64,000 nucleotides of DNA from Flavobacterium piscinae (lineage in GTDB: Bacteria > Bacteroidota > Bacteroidia > Flavobacteriales > Flavobacteriaceae). This document shows, in pieces, positions 32,864 through 42,106 of this stretch (within the stretch, counting starts at the first letter, position 1; every line of letters starts with the position of its first letter). The DNA lies in assembly GCF_004122145.1 (NCBI RefSeq), contig NZ_SBKQ01000010.1, positions 94,612 through 158,611 of the forward strand, in the 5' to 3' direction. The position numbers were made by a program, and so were the translations under genes. Under the pieces are notes generated by a model. That model was not told the DNA's origin, did not search any database, and worked only from the letters and a program-made list of their open reading frames with translations.

Positions 32864-33346
32864 ATGGAAGATTTACGCTACACAGCTATTGGGTATTACA
32901 ATGAGAAAAATAATAAAATAACTCTTGAGTTAGGAATACCAGCTGAAATAGTACCTAAAAGTGAATTAAGTTTTTACAACTTATCTGTAAAACTTTCCAT
33001 AAATCATTTTTTAAATGTTTTAATGATAAATTTAAAAAGACCAAACACAGAAATTCAAGAAATCAATAATTATGAATATAAACTTGAGATAGATTTAAAA
33101 AACGACACTATTATTTCAGAGTATAATGAACCTGTTTTAGACCTATCTCAGCCTGAGATATTGGTTTTACTAGTGCATGACGATGATATTTCTAGTGATA
33201 GTATTCGTGAAATTAAAGATAATGTTTTTAAATATTACGGTATAGCAAAATTTAAAAGTTTTTATATCTCAAATGCTTACCAAAAAAAAGGATCTCCAAT
33301 ATTAGGAAGACCGAGAACCATAGGAATGAGTATTATTAAGAAATAA
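32864..33346 (+). CDS. Unknown protein upstream of a two-component system
   Basis: 160 residues, no recognised family. Soluble and mixed alpha/beta, with no signal peptide. Its stop overlaps the start of the histidine kinase gene by one base, so it belongs to the same operon and may modulate the sensor. The C-terminus (ILGRPRTIGMSIIKK) is basic. Confidence 0.75.
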   Translation: MEDLRYTAIGYYNEKNNKITLELGIPAEIVPKSELSFYNLSVKLSINHFLNVLMINLKRPNTEIQEINNYEYKLEIDLKNDTIISEYNEPVLDLSQPEILVLLVHDDDISSDSIREIKDNVFKYYGIAKFKSFYISNAYQKKGSPILGRPRTIGMSIIKK

Positions 33347-35148
33347 TGATATTTTTAAAAATTAATAGAATAATCCCACACGTTATTTTTTTCATAACGA
33401 GTGGGTTTGTCTTTTCACAAACTCCTGATTATAAAAAGGTTGAAAAAAAATCAGCTGAGGGAAGAAATTACTCTGTAATTAAATATTTAACACCTTTTCA
33501 ATCGATAAATAATGAAGAGGAATTAGCAAAAGTTTACAAATACATTGCTATTGCCCACAGTAAAAACAATCAAGAAGACAAATCTTTTGAATATTTAACA
33601 AAATCAAGATTAAAATACCTTGAAGCCGGAAAAAAAGAAGAGGCGATGGATGTGAATCTTGAAATTGCGTACTTGTTTAGTACACAAAAGCATAATTTTG
33701 AAAAAGCAAAGAAAATAATTGAAGACTATATTACATATGCCAAAGAAATTCAAAAAAATAAATTAATTTCAAAAGGATATTGTAGTTGGGCATCAACTTT
33801 AATTGAGGAAAATCCTGAAGAAAGTAAAAAATATTTTAAAAAGGCCATTTATTACAACAATAAAGATTTTGACGAAGAAACATTTACCACAATTAATAAT
33901 AATTTGGGAGTATTATATAGTGAGAAACTAAATAAACCAGATTCAGCATTATACTATTACAATAAAAATTTAGAAATATCAATTCAAAAAAATGATTTGG
34001 ATGAAATTTGTACTAATTACATAAACATAGCCGGAGCCTATTATTATAAAGGGGAATACCCGAAGGCTATACAATTATTAAATAAAGCTAACGAAATTGA
34101 AATAACCGAATATAAAGACAACACAAAATCTCTTATTCATAAATTTTTATCCTACAATTTTGAAGCATTAAAGGAATATGAAAAGGCTTATAACCATCTT
34201 TTTGAACATACTTCATTACAAAATAAAATTAACGCAGAATTACAAGACATAAAAGTATCAGAGCTACAAATTTACTATGAAACCAAGGAAAAAGACCTTG
34301 AAAACAAAGCTTTAAAAAATAAAAATAGTTTATTAGAAAGTAAACGAAAAATCAATCTTTTAGTACTTTTTGTACTGGTGGGTGTATTGATTTCGATTAT
34401 TGTGATTTCGTTATTAACCGTTAAAAATGCAAAAAAGAAACAACTAATTGCCGAACAAGAAAAGCTTCTTGAGAAACAAAAATTAGCCACTACTTTAAAG
34501 GAATATGAACTTCAAAATATTGATTTAATGTTGGAAAGTCAAGAAAATGAACGGATTAAATTAGCCAATGAACTGCATGATAATTTAGGAAGTATGTTAG
34601 CCACCTTGAAATTAAATTTCCAAAATTTAAAACGCCAAAAGGAAGGATTGATTGAAGAAGAAAACAAACTCTACGAAAAAACAGATGAATTAATTGAAGA
34701 AGCCTATCAAAAAGTGCGTGACATGGCACATTTAAAAAACTCAGGAATTATTGGAAATGAAGGTTTAGTTCCGGCTGTTAAAAAAATGGCAGACAAAATG
34801 AGTGTTTTAAATCTTTTAGAAATGAATGTCATTCCTTTTGGTTTAAAAGACCGATTAGATAATAAATTAGAAGTAAGTCTATTTAGAATGATACAGGAAT
34901 TGTGTACCAACATCATTAAACACGCCAAAGCAAGTGAAGTAAATATCTATTTAACGCAACATAACGGAACCGATATTAATTTAATCATTGAAGATAATGG
35001 TATTGGTTTTGATCCAAAAAAGATAAAATCAAGCGATGGCATGGGGTTAAAAAACATTGAAAAGAAAGTAGAACAAATGGGCGGAACTTTTTCGATTGAT
35101 TCCATCAAGGATAAAGGTACTACCATTATAATCGATATTCCATTATGA
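33346..35148 (+). CDS. TPR sensor histidine kinase (HisKA_3 type)
   Basis: 600 residues. Signal peptide (about 1-24), a periplasmic region of tetratricopeptide-like repeats (about 25-310), one membrane helix (about 336-358), a coiled-coil stretch, then a HisKA_3 dimerisation domain with LANELHDNLGSML (phosphoacceptor histidine near 411), and a HATPase domain with an N box (CTNIIKHAKAS), DNGIGFDP and GMGLKNIEKKV. It is followed with a four-base overlap by its response regulator. The signal it senses is unknown. Confidence 0.92.
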   Translation: MIFLKINRIIPHVIFFITSGFVFSQTPDYKKVEKKSAEGRNYSVIKYLTPFQSINNEEELAKVYKYIAIAHSKNNQEDKSFEYLTKSRLKYLEAGKKEEAMDVNLEIAYLFSTQKHNFEKAKKIIEDYITYAKEIQKNKLISKGYCSWASTLIEENPEESKKYFKKAIYYNNKDFDEETFTTINNNLGVLYSEKLNKPDSALYYYNKNLEISIQKNDLDEICTNYINIAGAYYYKGEYPKAIQLLNKANEIEITEYKDNTKSLIHKFLSYNFEALKEYEKAYNHLFEHTSLQNKINAELQDIKVSELQIYYETKEKDLENKALKNKNSLLESKRKINLLVLFVLVGVLISIIVISLLTVKNAKKKQLIAEQEKLLEKQKLATTLKEYELQNIDLMLESQENERIKLANELHDNLGSMLATLKLNFQNLKRQKEGLIEEENKLYEKTDELIEEAYQKVRDMAHLKNSGIIGNEGLVPAVKKMADKMSVLNLLEMNVIPFGLKDRLDNKLEVSLFRMIQELCTNIIKHAKASEVNIYLTQHNGTDINLIIEDNGIGFDPKKIKSSDGMGLKNIEKKVEQMGGTFSIDSIKDKGTTIIIDIPL

Positions 35149-35756
35149 TACGAATTGTAATTGCAGAGGATCATCAAGCGTTAATAGATGGTATCAAACT
35201 TATGATTGAATACGAGCCTGATATCGAAGTGGTTGGCGAAGCCAATGATGGCGAAGAATTGATAGAAATAGTTCGAAAAAAACGTCCTGATATCGTTTTA
35301 ACAGATATTCGAATGCCAAAATGTGACGGAATTTGTGCTACCAAATCAATTATGCAATTATATCCAAATACAAAAGTAATTGGCTTTAGCATGTTTGAAC
35401 AAACGGAAGCCATTAATCAAATGCAAATTGCAGGTGCAAAAGGTTATATACTTAAAAACTCTTCACTAAAAAAAGTACTAGAAGCCATTAGAACTGTTGC
35501 GAAAGGTGGAGTTTATTTTGATGATGCCATCACAACTCACGATTCAATTACAAAAGAAGAAATTTTACTCAGTAAAAGAGAAAAAGAAATTTTACAGCTC
35601 ATAGGAGAAGGCAAAACATCACAAGAAATTGCAGATACTTTATTTATTGGTAAAACTACGGTTGACACACACAGAAAAAACATCATCAAAAAAATGAACA
35701 TTCACGGAAAAACGGATTTAATTCGCTTTGCTGTGGAGAGAAAATATGATTTTTAA
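35145..35756 (+). CDS. NarL/LuxR family response regulator
   Basis: 203 residues. N-terminal receiver with acidic pocket (IAEDH) and phosphoacceptor D54 in VLTDIRMP; C-terminal LuxR helix-turn-helix (LSKREKEILQLIGEGKTSQEIADTLFIGKTTVDTHRKNIIKKM). It is the partner of the TPR histidine kinase directly before it (ATGA overlap). Targets unknown. A hairpin GAAAGTCCC/GGGACTTTC at 35772-35796 follows. Confidence 0.95.
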   Translation: MIRIVIAEDHQALIDGIKLMIEYEPDIEVVGEANDGEELIEIVRKKRPDIVLTDIRMPKCDGICATKSIMQLYPNTKVIGFSMFEQTEAINQMQIAGAKGYILKNSSLKKVLEAIRTVAKGGVYFDDAITTHDSITKEEILLSKREKEILQLIGEGKTSQEIADTLFIGKTTVDTHRKNIIKKMNIHGKTDLIRFAVERKYDF

Positions 35757-35771
35757 ACCATTCTAAAAAGC

Positions 35772-35796
35772 GAAAGTCCCTTCTATTGGGACTTTC
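35772..35796 (+). terminator. Hairpin after the response regulator
   Basis: Perfect nine-base stem GAAAGTCCC / GGGACTTTC, but without a long T run, so termination may be weak. Confidence 0.55.
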
Positions 35797-35923
35797 AACT
35801 AAATTTCCAAAAACTACTAACACGGTTTGTTAATAATTAACTAATTAACTTCAGCAAAGTTAGTTTATATAATATTACTAAAACATCCCTATAAGTAGGT
35901 ATTTTTCATTTGTTTTTTTAGTA

Positions 35924-36769
35924 TTATTTAAAAACCTCTTCATTTTTCCCATCAAAACTGGCAAAAACCATACTTGGATGAGAATCTTGGTGATAAATAT
36001 TTCCATTATAATCAATTGCAATTGCTCCGGCAAATCCATCAAAAAGTTTGAGTTCGTTAAAGGTTTTTTCAAAAGCGGCTTCAAGCGAAAATCCATCAGT
36101 TACTCGGGTTACAATCTTGGTTGCTACTGCCCCACTCACAATGTCTTCACCTACTCCGGTTAAACTCACGCCACAAAACGCATTGGCATAATTTCCGGCA
36201 ACAGTAGCTGAATCCGAAATGCGTCCAGGAATTTCAAACCCTTTTCCCCCTGTGGAAGTTGCCACAGCAATTTTTCCGTCTGAATCTAATGCCACACAAC
36301 CTACCGTTCCGGTACCGATTGATTTTAATTTCGCTTCATATTCTGCTTTTCGTTGAGGAATTTCGGTTGAGAAAACTTCAAAACCATGTTTTCTGGCAAA
36401 ATTTGTGGCTCCACTTCCTCCCAAAATTCGATCATCAACATTCATCAAAACTTCTGCAACTTGAATGGGGTTTTTTACATCTTCAATATTAATCACTCCA
36501 CTCATTTTCATGGAAGTTCCATCCATTAATGCCGCACTCATTCTTATTTTTCCGTCGCTTTGAATTTGTGAACCTATTCCGGCATTAAATAATGCATCAT
36601 CCTCTAATAAAGAAACAGCAAAAACAACAGTTTCTAACGCTGTGTGTGATTTAAGGTACTCATATGAATCCTTAACAATTCGCAACAATGCCTCTTGTTT
36701 AGCAATTTTGGTTTCAAGATTTGTTGATGATTCCGAGAAAAATCCACCGTGAATAATTATTTTAGACAT
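35924..36769 (-). CDS. Isoaspartyl peptidase / plant-type L-asparaginase
   Basis: 281 residues. An N-terminal-nucleophile hydrolase that splits itself before the threonine in GTVGCVALD (T155), which then cleaves isoaspartyl peptides. ALFNAGIGSQIQSDGKIRMSAALMDG and GGKGFEIPGRISDSATVAGNYA are typical. Next to cyanophycinase and cyanophycin synthetase, it most likely hydrolyses the beta-Asp-Arg dipeptides released from cyanophycin. Confidence 0.92.
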   Translation of the reverse strand: MSKIIIHGGFFSESSTNLETKIAKQEALLRIVKDSYEYLKSHTALETVVFAVSLLEDDALFNAGIGSQIQSDGKIRMSAALMDGTSMKMSGVINIEDVKNPIQVAEVLMNVDDRILGGSGATNFARKHGFEVFSTEIPQRKAEYEAKLKSIGTGTVGCVALDSDGKIAVATSTGGKGFEIPGRISDSATVAGNYANAFCGVSLTGVGEDIVSGAVATKIVTRVTDGFSLEAAFEKTFNELKLFDGFAGAIAIDYNGNIYHQDSHPSMVFASFDGKNEEVFK

Positions 36770-36862
36770 AATTGAAAATTAAAAAGAACACAGATTTAAG
36801 AAATTATAAAAATTATAAAAATTTCTCAAATCTGTATTCCAAAACTATTTACAAATTTAATA

Positions 36863-37735
36863 TTAAATATATTGCGAAGAATGAATATGCATTTTAAATG
36901 TACTCAAATCAAAAGTATCCCCCATGCTCATCACATGTGTAACCAAATGATTAATAGAAACCGGCTGACCCAATTCAACTTGTGTTAAATTGGTGTCTTT
37001 AATCTCTTTCCCATCCACCAAAATGACCAATCCGGAACCGATGGCTTCCATTTTGGTATTGTTTGTAATCAAAAGTCCGGTATCTTCACCTAAACCAATT
37101 CCCAATACTTTTGGATTGCCAACGACCGCTTGAAATAACCGTCCGATTCTACCGCGTTGCACAAAATGCGTATCAATAACCACATCATCAATCAATCCCA
37201 GTCCGGAAGTGATTTTTACTTCGCCTTTTAATAAAGCCTCACTACTACTCCCTTGGTAAATCATGTTATTTGACGCAGCAGCTGCTCCTGCGGAAGTACC
37301 TGCATAAATGAAATGATCATTCTTGTATTTTTCCAATAAAATATCATGAAACATTGTTCCACCTAAAATGGAAGAAAGACGAAGTTGATCGCCACCGGTA
37401 AACATTACTACATCAGCTGCTTTCAATCGTTCGATAACGTCTACCTCAGAAGCTTGCTCACGACGTTCAATATGTAAAACGTCAACATTTGAAGCATTCA
37501 AATATTGAAAGGCTTTCACATATTCTGGGCCAACTTCTCTCGGGATTTTTGAAGCGGTTGTAATGACTTCAATTCTTGATTTATCTTTAAATTTTGATTC
37601 GTCAATGATGCGTTTTAAAATTCCGGTTTCAAAGAAATTCATGTTTTTTGAAACGTCTTGATCAAAACTTGCTTCTGTAAAACTGCCTTTATCAACAGCT
37701 CCACCTATAATTATTAATTTTCCTCTACCATTCAT
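36863..37735 (-). CDS. cphB: Cyanophycinase
   Basis: 290 residues. A serine peptidase of family S51 that degrades cyanophycin to beta-Asp-Arg dipeptides. The nucleophile serine lies in YAGTSAGAAAAS (near residue 148), with VMFTGGDQLRL and DTHFVQRGRIGRL nearby, all family signatures. There is no signal peptide, fitting use on internal granules. The isoaspartyl peptidase gene lies about 90 bases downstream, and cphA is divergent on the other side. Confidence 0.94.
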   Translation of the reverse strand: MNGRGKLIIIGGAVDKGSFTEASFDQDVSKNMNFFETGILKRIIDESKFKDKSRIEVITTASKIPREVGPEYVKAFQYLNASNVDVLHIERREQASEVDVIERLKAADVVMFTGGDQLRLSSILGGTMFHDILLEKYKNDHFIYAGTSAGAAAASNNMIYQGSSSEALLKGEVKITSGLGLIDDVVIDTHFVQRGRIGRLFQAVVGNPKVLGIGLGEDTGLLITNNTKMEAIGSGLVILVDGKEIKDTNLTQVELGQPVSINHLVTHVMSMGDTFDLSTFKMHIHSSQYI

Positions 37736-37986
37736 GCCACAAAAATAACAAAATCTAAAAACTAACTCGTGGTTTTTTTAGAAATTGAAACAATTGAACT
37801 ACATTTTAAAAATGAAAATCATATCATCATCTTGTTGAAAATCAAATCAAAAATTCAATTTTCACTATATTTCAAATAAATTTTAGCAAAAGCAACAAAA
37901 AAAGTATTTTAGTAAAACAATTATTTCTTATTTTTAACAAAATCATTACACAAAAACGAAACTAACCTTTCTATTAATTTAAGTTT

Positions 37987-40611
37987 ATGAAAATATTAAA
38001 AATACAAGCTCTTCGCGGACCAAATATTTGGAGTGTTCAACGAAAAAAATTAATTCAAATGCGATTGGATTTGGAAGAAATGGAACAATTTCCAACCAAT
38101 AAAATTGATGGTTTTAAAGAACGAATTGAAGCCATGTTTCCAACCATGATTGAGCATCGCTGTTCAGAAGGAGTGCGTGGTGGATTTTTTATGCGAATAG
38201 AACGAGGTACTTGGATGGGACATGTCATTGAACACATTGCCCTAGAAATTCAAACCCTTGCCGGCATGGAAACCGGATTCGGACGAACCCGAGAAACCAA
38301 AACACCGGGAGTTTACAACGTAGTGTTTAGTTATACTGAAGAAAATGTAGGGATGTTTGCGGCTGAAAGTTCAGTTAAAATTGCGGAAGCACTGATAGCC
38401 GGAACCGATTATGATTTAGAAGCGGATATTCAAAAAATGCGGGAAATAAGGGAACGTGTACGTTTAGGGCCTTCTACGGGTAGTATCGTTGAAGAAGCCG
38501 TTGCTCGAGATATTCCTTGGATTAGACTCGGAACCAACTCGTTAGTACAATTGGGGTACGGGGTTAATCAAATGCGTTTTCAAGCGACAATTACATGCAA
38601 GACCAGTAACATTGCTGTGGATATTGCTTGCAATAAAGAAGAAACCAAACGCATGTTGGACATGGCTTCTATTCCGGTTGCCAATGGTTCAATTTGCGTG
38701 GACGAAGAAGATTTAGAACTCACTATCAAAAAAATTGGTTACCCTATTGTGATAAAACCATTAGATGGCAATCATGGAAAAGGAGCCTCTATAAATGTTG
38801 TAACTTGGGAAGATGCATTAGAAGGTTTAACTCATGCTCAACGATACAGTCGCCGTGTAATTGTTGAAAAATTCATCACCGGTTTTGATTTTAGAGTGTT
38901 GGTGATTGATAATAAACTAGTCGCTGCCGCTAAAAGAGTTCCTGCACATATTATTGGTGACGGAAAACATACGATTCAAGAATTAATCGACATCACCAAC
39001 CAAGATCCTAGAAGAGGTTACGGACATGAAAATGTACTTACCGAAATTACAGTTGACAGAGACACAACGGATTTATTAGAAAAATTAGGCTATACATTAG
39101 AAACAATTCCAAATAATGGAGAAACCGTTTACTTAAAATCAACAGCAAATTTAAGTACGGGAGGAACTTCAGTGGATGTTACCGATATGATGCATCCTGA
39201 AAATATCTTTTTGGCAGAACGAATTTCACGTGTTATTGGTTTAGATGTATGTGGAATCGATATCATGGCAGAAAATTTAACCCAACCTTTAAAAGAAAAT
39301 GGCGGTGTAATTTTGGAAGTAAACGCCGCTCCTGGGTTTAGAATGCACTTAGCTCCTTCGGAAGGATTACCCAGAAATGTGGCTGCTCCGGTTATTGATA
39401 TGCTGTATCCTCCCGGAAAACCCAGTAGAATTCCGATTATTGCGGTAACGGGAACAAACGGAAAAACGACCACTACCCGACTATTGGCTCATATTGTTAA
39501 AAATAATGGTTATAAAGTTGGTTTTACAACTTCGGATGGAATTTATATCCAAAACCACATGTTGGAAAAAGGAGATACAACCGGACCAATCAGTGCGGAA
39601 TATATTTTAAAAGACCCCACTGTTGAATTTGCTGTTTTAGAAACTGCCAGAGGTGGAATTTTAAGATCCGGATTAGGTTTTAGTCGCTGTGATATTGCAA
39701 TCATTACCAATATTAGAGAAGATCATTTGGGATTAAGTGATATTGATACATTGGATGATTTAGCCCGTGTAAAAAGTGTTGTGGTTAGAAGTGTGAAAAA
39801 AGATGGTTGGGCCATATTAAATGCCGAAGACGAACAGTGTTTAAAAATTGCCAATGATTTGAATTGTAATATTGCTTATTTTTCGATGGATGAAGAGCAT
39901 CCTTTTGTAAAAAAATTAAGCAAAGAGGGAAAAATTGTTGCTGTTTATGAAAATGGATACATTACCATCAAAAAAGGCGATTGGAAAATTAGAGTCGAAA
40001 AAGCACTCCATATTCCGTTGACTTTGGGTGGTAAAGCGAAATTTATGATTCAAAATGTGTTGGCTGCTACGTTAGCCGGTTATTTATATGGATTTAAAAC
40101 AGAGGACATTAGCCTTTCATTGCAAACGTTTATACCGAGTGTGGCCCAAACGCCGGGAAGAATGAATATTTTTGAATTTAAACGATTCAAAGTAATGATT
40201 GATTTTGCACATAATCCTGCCGGTTACTTAGCTATAGAAGATTTATTGAGTAATATGGAGGCTACCCGAAAAATTGGAATTATAGCCGGTGTGGGTGACC
40301 GTAGAGACGAAGACATCCGGGATTGTGCTGAAATAGCCGCAAGAATGTTTGACCATATCATCATTCGTCAGGAAAAACACTTACGTGGAAGAACAGAGCA
40401 GGAAATCATCGATTTAATTTTAGAAGGAATCCAAAAATCGAATCGTCCGGTGACGTACGAAATTATTCCCAAAGAAATTGAAGCTATCAAACACGCCATT
40501 AATATTGCTGATGACGGAACGTTTATCACCGCTTTAAGTGATGTGGTTACCAATGCTATTGGAATTGTTCAGGAATATTTAGATAAGGAGAATGAGGAGA
40601 ATTTGAGTTAG
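37987..40611 (+). CDS. cphA: Cyanophycin synthetase
   Basis: 874 residues. It builds the storage polymer multi-L-arginyl-poly-L-aspartate from Asp and Arg using ATP. Order: an N-terminal domain, an ATP-grasp domain (about 220-480, VIKPLDGNHGKGASINV and GVILEVNAAPGFRMHL), then a Mur-ligase-like domain with TGTNGKTTTTRLL (about 486-498) and IITNIREDHLGL. The length is normal for CphA1. It is divergent from cphB. The pair shows the organism can store nitrogen as cyanophycin. Confidence 0.95.
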   Translation: MKILKIQALRGPNIWSVQRKKLIQMRLDLEEMEQFPTNKIDGFKERIEAMFPTMIEHRCSEGVRGGFFMRIERGTWMGHVIEHIALEIQTLAGMETGFGRTRETKTPGVYNVVFSYTEENVGMFAAESSVKIAEALIAGTDYDLEADIQKMREIRERVRLGPSTGSIVEEAVARDIPWIRLGTNSLVQLGYGVNQMRFQATITCKTSNIAVDIACNKEETKRMLDMASIPVANGSICVDEEDLELTIKKIGYPIVIKPLDGNHGKGASINVVTWEDALEGLTHAQRYSRRVIVEKFITGFDFRVLVIDNKLVAAAKRVPAHIIGDGKHTIQELIDITNQDPRRGYGHENVLTEITVDRDTTDLLEKLGYTLETIPNNGETVYLKSTANLSTGGTSVDVTDMMHPENIFLAERISRVIGLDVCGIDIMAENLTQPLKENGGVILEVNAAPGFRMHLAPSEGLPRNVAAPVIDMLYPPGKPSRIPIIAVTGTNGKTTTTRLLAHIVKNNGYKVGFTTSDGIYIQNHMLEKGDTTGPISAEYILKDPTVEFAVLETARGGILRSGLGFSRCDIAIITNIREDHLGLSDIDTLDDLARVKSVVVRSVKKDGWAILNAEDEQCLKIANDLNCNIAYFSMDEEHPFVKKLSKEGKIVAVYENGYITIKKGDWKIRVEKALHIPLTLGGKAKFMIQNVLAATLAGYLYGFKTEDISLSLQTFIPSVAQTPGRMNIFEFKRFKVMIDFAHNPAGYLAIEDLLSNMEATRKIGIIAGVGDRRDEDIRDCAEIAARMFDHIIIRQEKHLRGRTEQEIIDLILEGIQKSNRPVTYEIIPKEIEAIKHAINIADDGTFITALSDVVTNAIGIVQEYLDKENEENLS

Positions 40612-40644
40612 TTTGATATAAATATTTGACAAAGATCAATTCAA

Positions 40645-40685
40645 AAAAAATCCAAAATTAATTAAACCTTAATTTTGGATTTTTT
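40645..40685. terminator. Terminator after cphA
   Basis: AAAATCCAAAATTA pairs with TTAATTTTGGATTTTTT; also suits the converging gene on the other strand. Confidence 0.8.
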
Positions 40686-40700
40686 ATTCATTTAAAATCA

Positions 40701-41969
40701 TTACGTTTTCTGTTTTTTCTTCTTCGCCGCCGGAAATAAAACATTATTTAAGATTAATCGGTAACCGGGTGAATTAGGATGTAAATCCAAAACCGTTGGA
40801 GCATCGCCAACCAGATGTTGGTAATCCTCCGGATCGTGACCACCAAAAAAGGTAAACATTCCTTTTCCTTTGGTTCCGTGAATGTAACGAGCTTCCCCGT
40901 TGTACTGATTTTGTCCCATTACCAAAACATGCGATTTTACTAATTCGCTATCAAAAGAGGTAGTTTGTCCCATAAAACCTTTCACTAACATGGTGTGATT
41001 TTGGCAAAGCATCGTGGGAATTGGATCCCATTTGGCAGAATATTCCATTAAAGTAAAATAATCTTTTTCCATCGGCATTCTTCTTTTAGTCGTCATATCA
41101 ATATCCGAAAATTCATAAACGGTTGGCGTTCTTTCTAAAATAAAATCTTTAAATGCAAATGTTTTGGAAAAATCAATTTTGGATTGATAATTGGGCTCGC
41201 TTTCGTCGCCATCAAACATCGGTTCGCAAATATCAACGCCTTCGGCTGATAGTGCAATATCAAAACTATCAGTTGCGGAACACATGGCAAACATAAATCC
41301 GCCACCAATGACGAAGTCACGAATTTTTTTGGCTACAGCCAATTTAGATTCTGAAACTTTTGAATAACCTAATTTTGTGGCTAACGCTTCGGCTTCTTTT
41401 TTCTGCTCAATATACCAAGGTGCATTTCGATACGCTCCAAAAAACTTTCCATATTGACCGGAAAAATCTTCGTGATGCAAGTGTAACCAATCGTACAAAA
41501 GCAATTGATCAGACAAAACTTCTTCATCATACACCGCTTTGAACGGAATTTCAGCATACGTTAAAACCAACGTCACGGCATCATCCCAAGGTTGTTTTCC
41601 TTTTGGAGTATAAACTGCAATTTTAGGGGCTTTTTCCAACACCACTGATTCCATATTTTGTGACGGACTGCTGATTTCTTCTAAAATTTGATTGGCTTGA
41701 CTATCGGATAAAAGTTCAAAAGAAACGCCTCGGATCTGACATTCTTTTCGAATTTCTGGAGCATCCGGTAATAAAAATGAACCGCCACGGTAATTGAGTA
41801 ACCAACTGGCTTTGTAATCATTTTCTAAAGCCCAATACGTTATTCCGTAAGCTTTTAAGTGATTTTGTTGCGTACTTTCATCCATCGGTAAAAGGATGAA
41901 ATTAGCTTTAACCGTCAAGGAAATTAAAAATATAAATACGTAAAAAATCGTCTTTTTCAAAGTTTGCAA
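40701..41969 (-). CDS. Exported protein often labelled 'asparagine synthetase B', function uncertain
   Basis: 422 residues with a signal peptide (TIFYVFIFLISLTVKA). It has no glutaminase or asparagine-synthetase motif that I can see, so the name that automated annotation often gives to these Flavobacteriia proteins is doubtful. Recognisable segments include HHEDFSGQYGKFFGAYRNAPWY, GGGFMFAMCSATDSFDIALSAEG and FFGGHDPEDYQHLVGDAPT, which suggest a glutamine-amidotransferase-like fold. It is next to the cyanophycin genes but faces away from them. Confidence 0.7.
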   Translation of the reverse strand: MQTLKKTIFYVFIFLISLTVKANFILLPMDESTQQNHLKAYGITYWALENDYKASWLLNYRGGSFLLPDAPEIRKECQIRGVSFELLSDSQANQILEEISSPSQNMESVVLEKAPKIAVYTPKGKQPWDDAVTLVLTYAEIPFKAVYDEEVLSDQLLLYDWLHLHHEDFSGQYGKFFGAYRNAPWYIEQKKEAEALATKLGYSKVSESKLAVAKKIRDFVIGGGFMFAMCSATDSFDIALSAEGVDICEPMFDGDESEPNYQSKIDFSKTFAFKDFILERTPTVYEFSDIDMTTKRRMPMEKDYFTLMEYSAKWDPIPTMLCQNHTMLVKGFMGQTTSFDSELVKSHVLVMGQNQYNGEARYIHGTKGKGMFTFFGGHDPEDYQHLVGDAPTVLDLHPNSPGYRLILNNVLFPAAKKKKQKT

Positions 41970-42106
41970 ATTTTTTAGGTGGCAAAAAATGTTCTTAAGT
42001 CAAAGATAAACGATTTTGTGTGAAGAAAATGATAAAATTAAAAACCATATAAATCATTTTAGTTTAAAGATTTAACTTATATGACTTATATGGTAAAATT
42101 TAAATT

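Noticed and set aside
40701..41969. True asparagine synthetase next to the cyanophycin genes
   Set aside because: The protein is exported and shows no N-terminal cysteine nucleophile or synthetase ATP-binding motif, so the name was not adopted.
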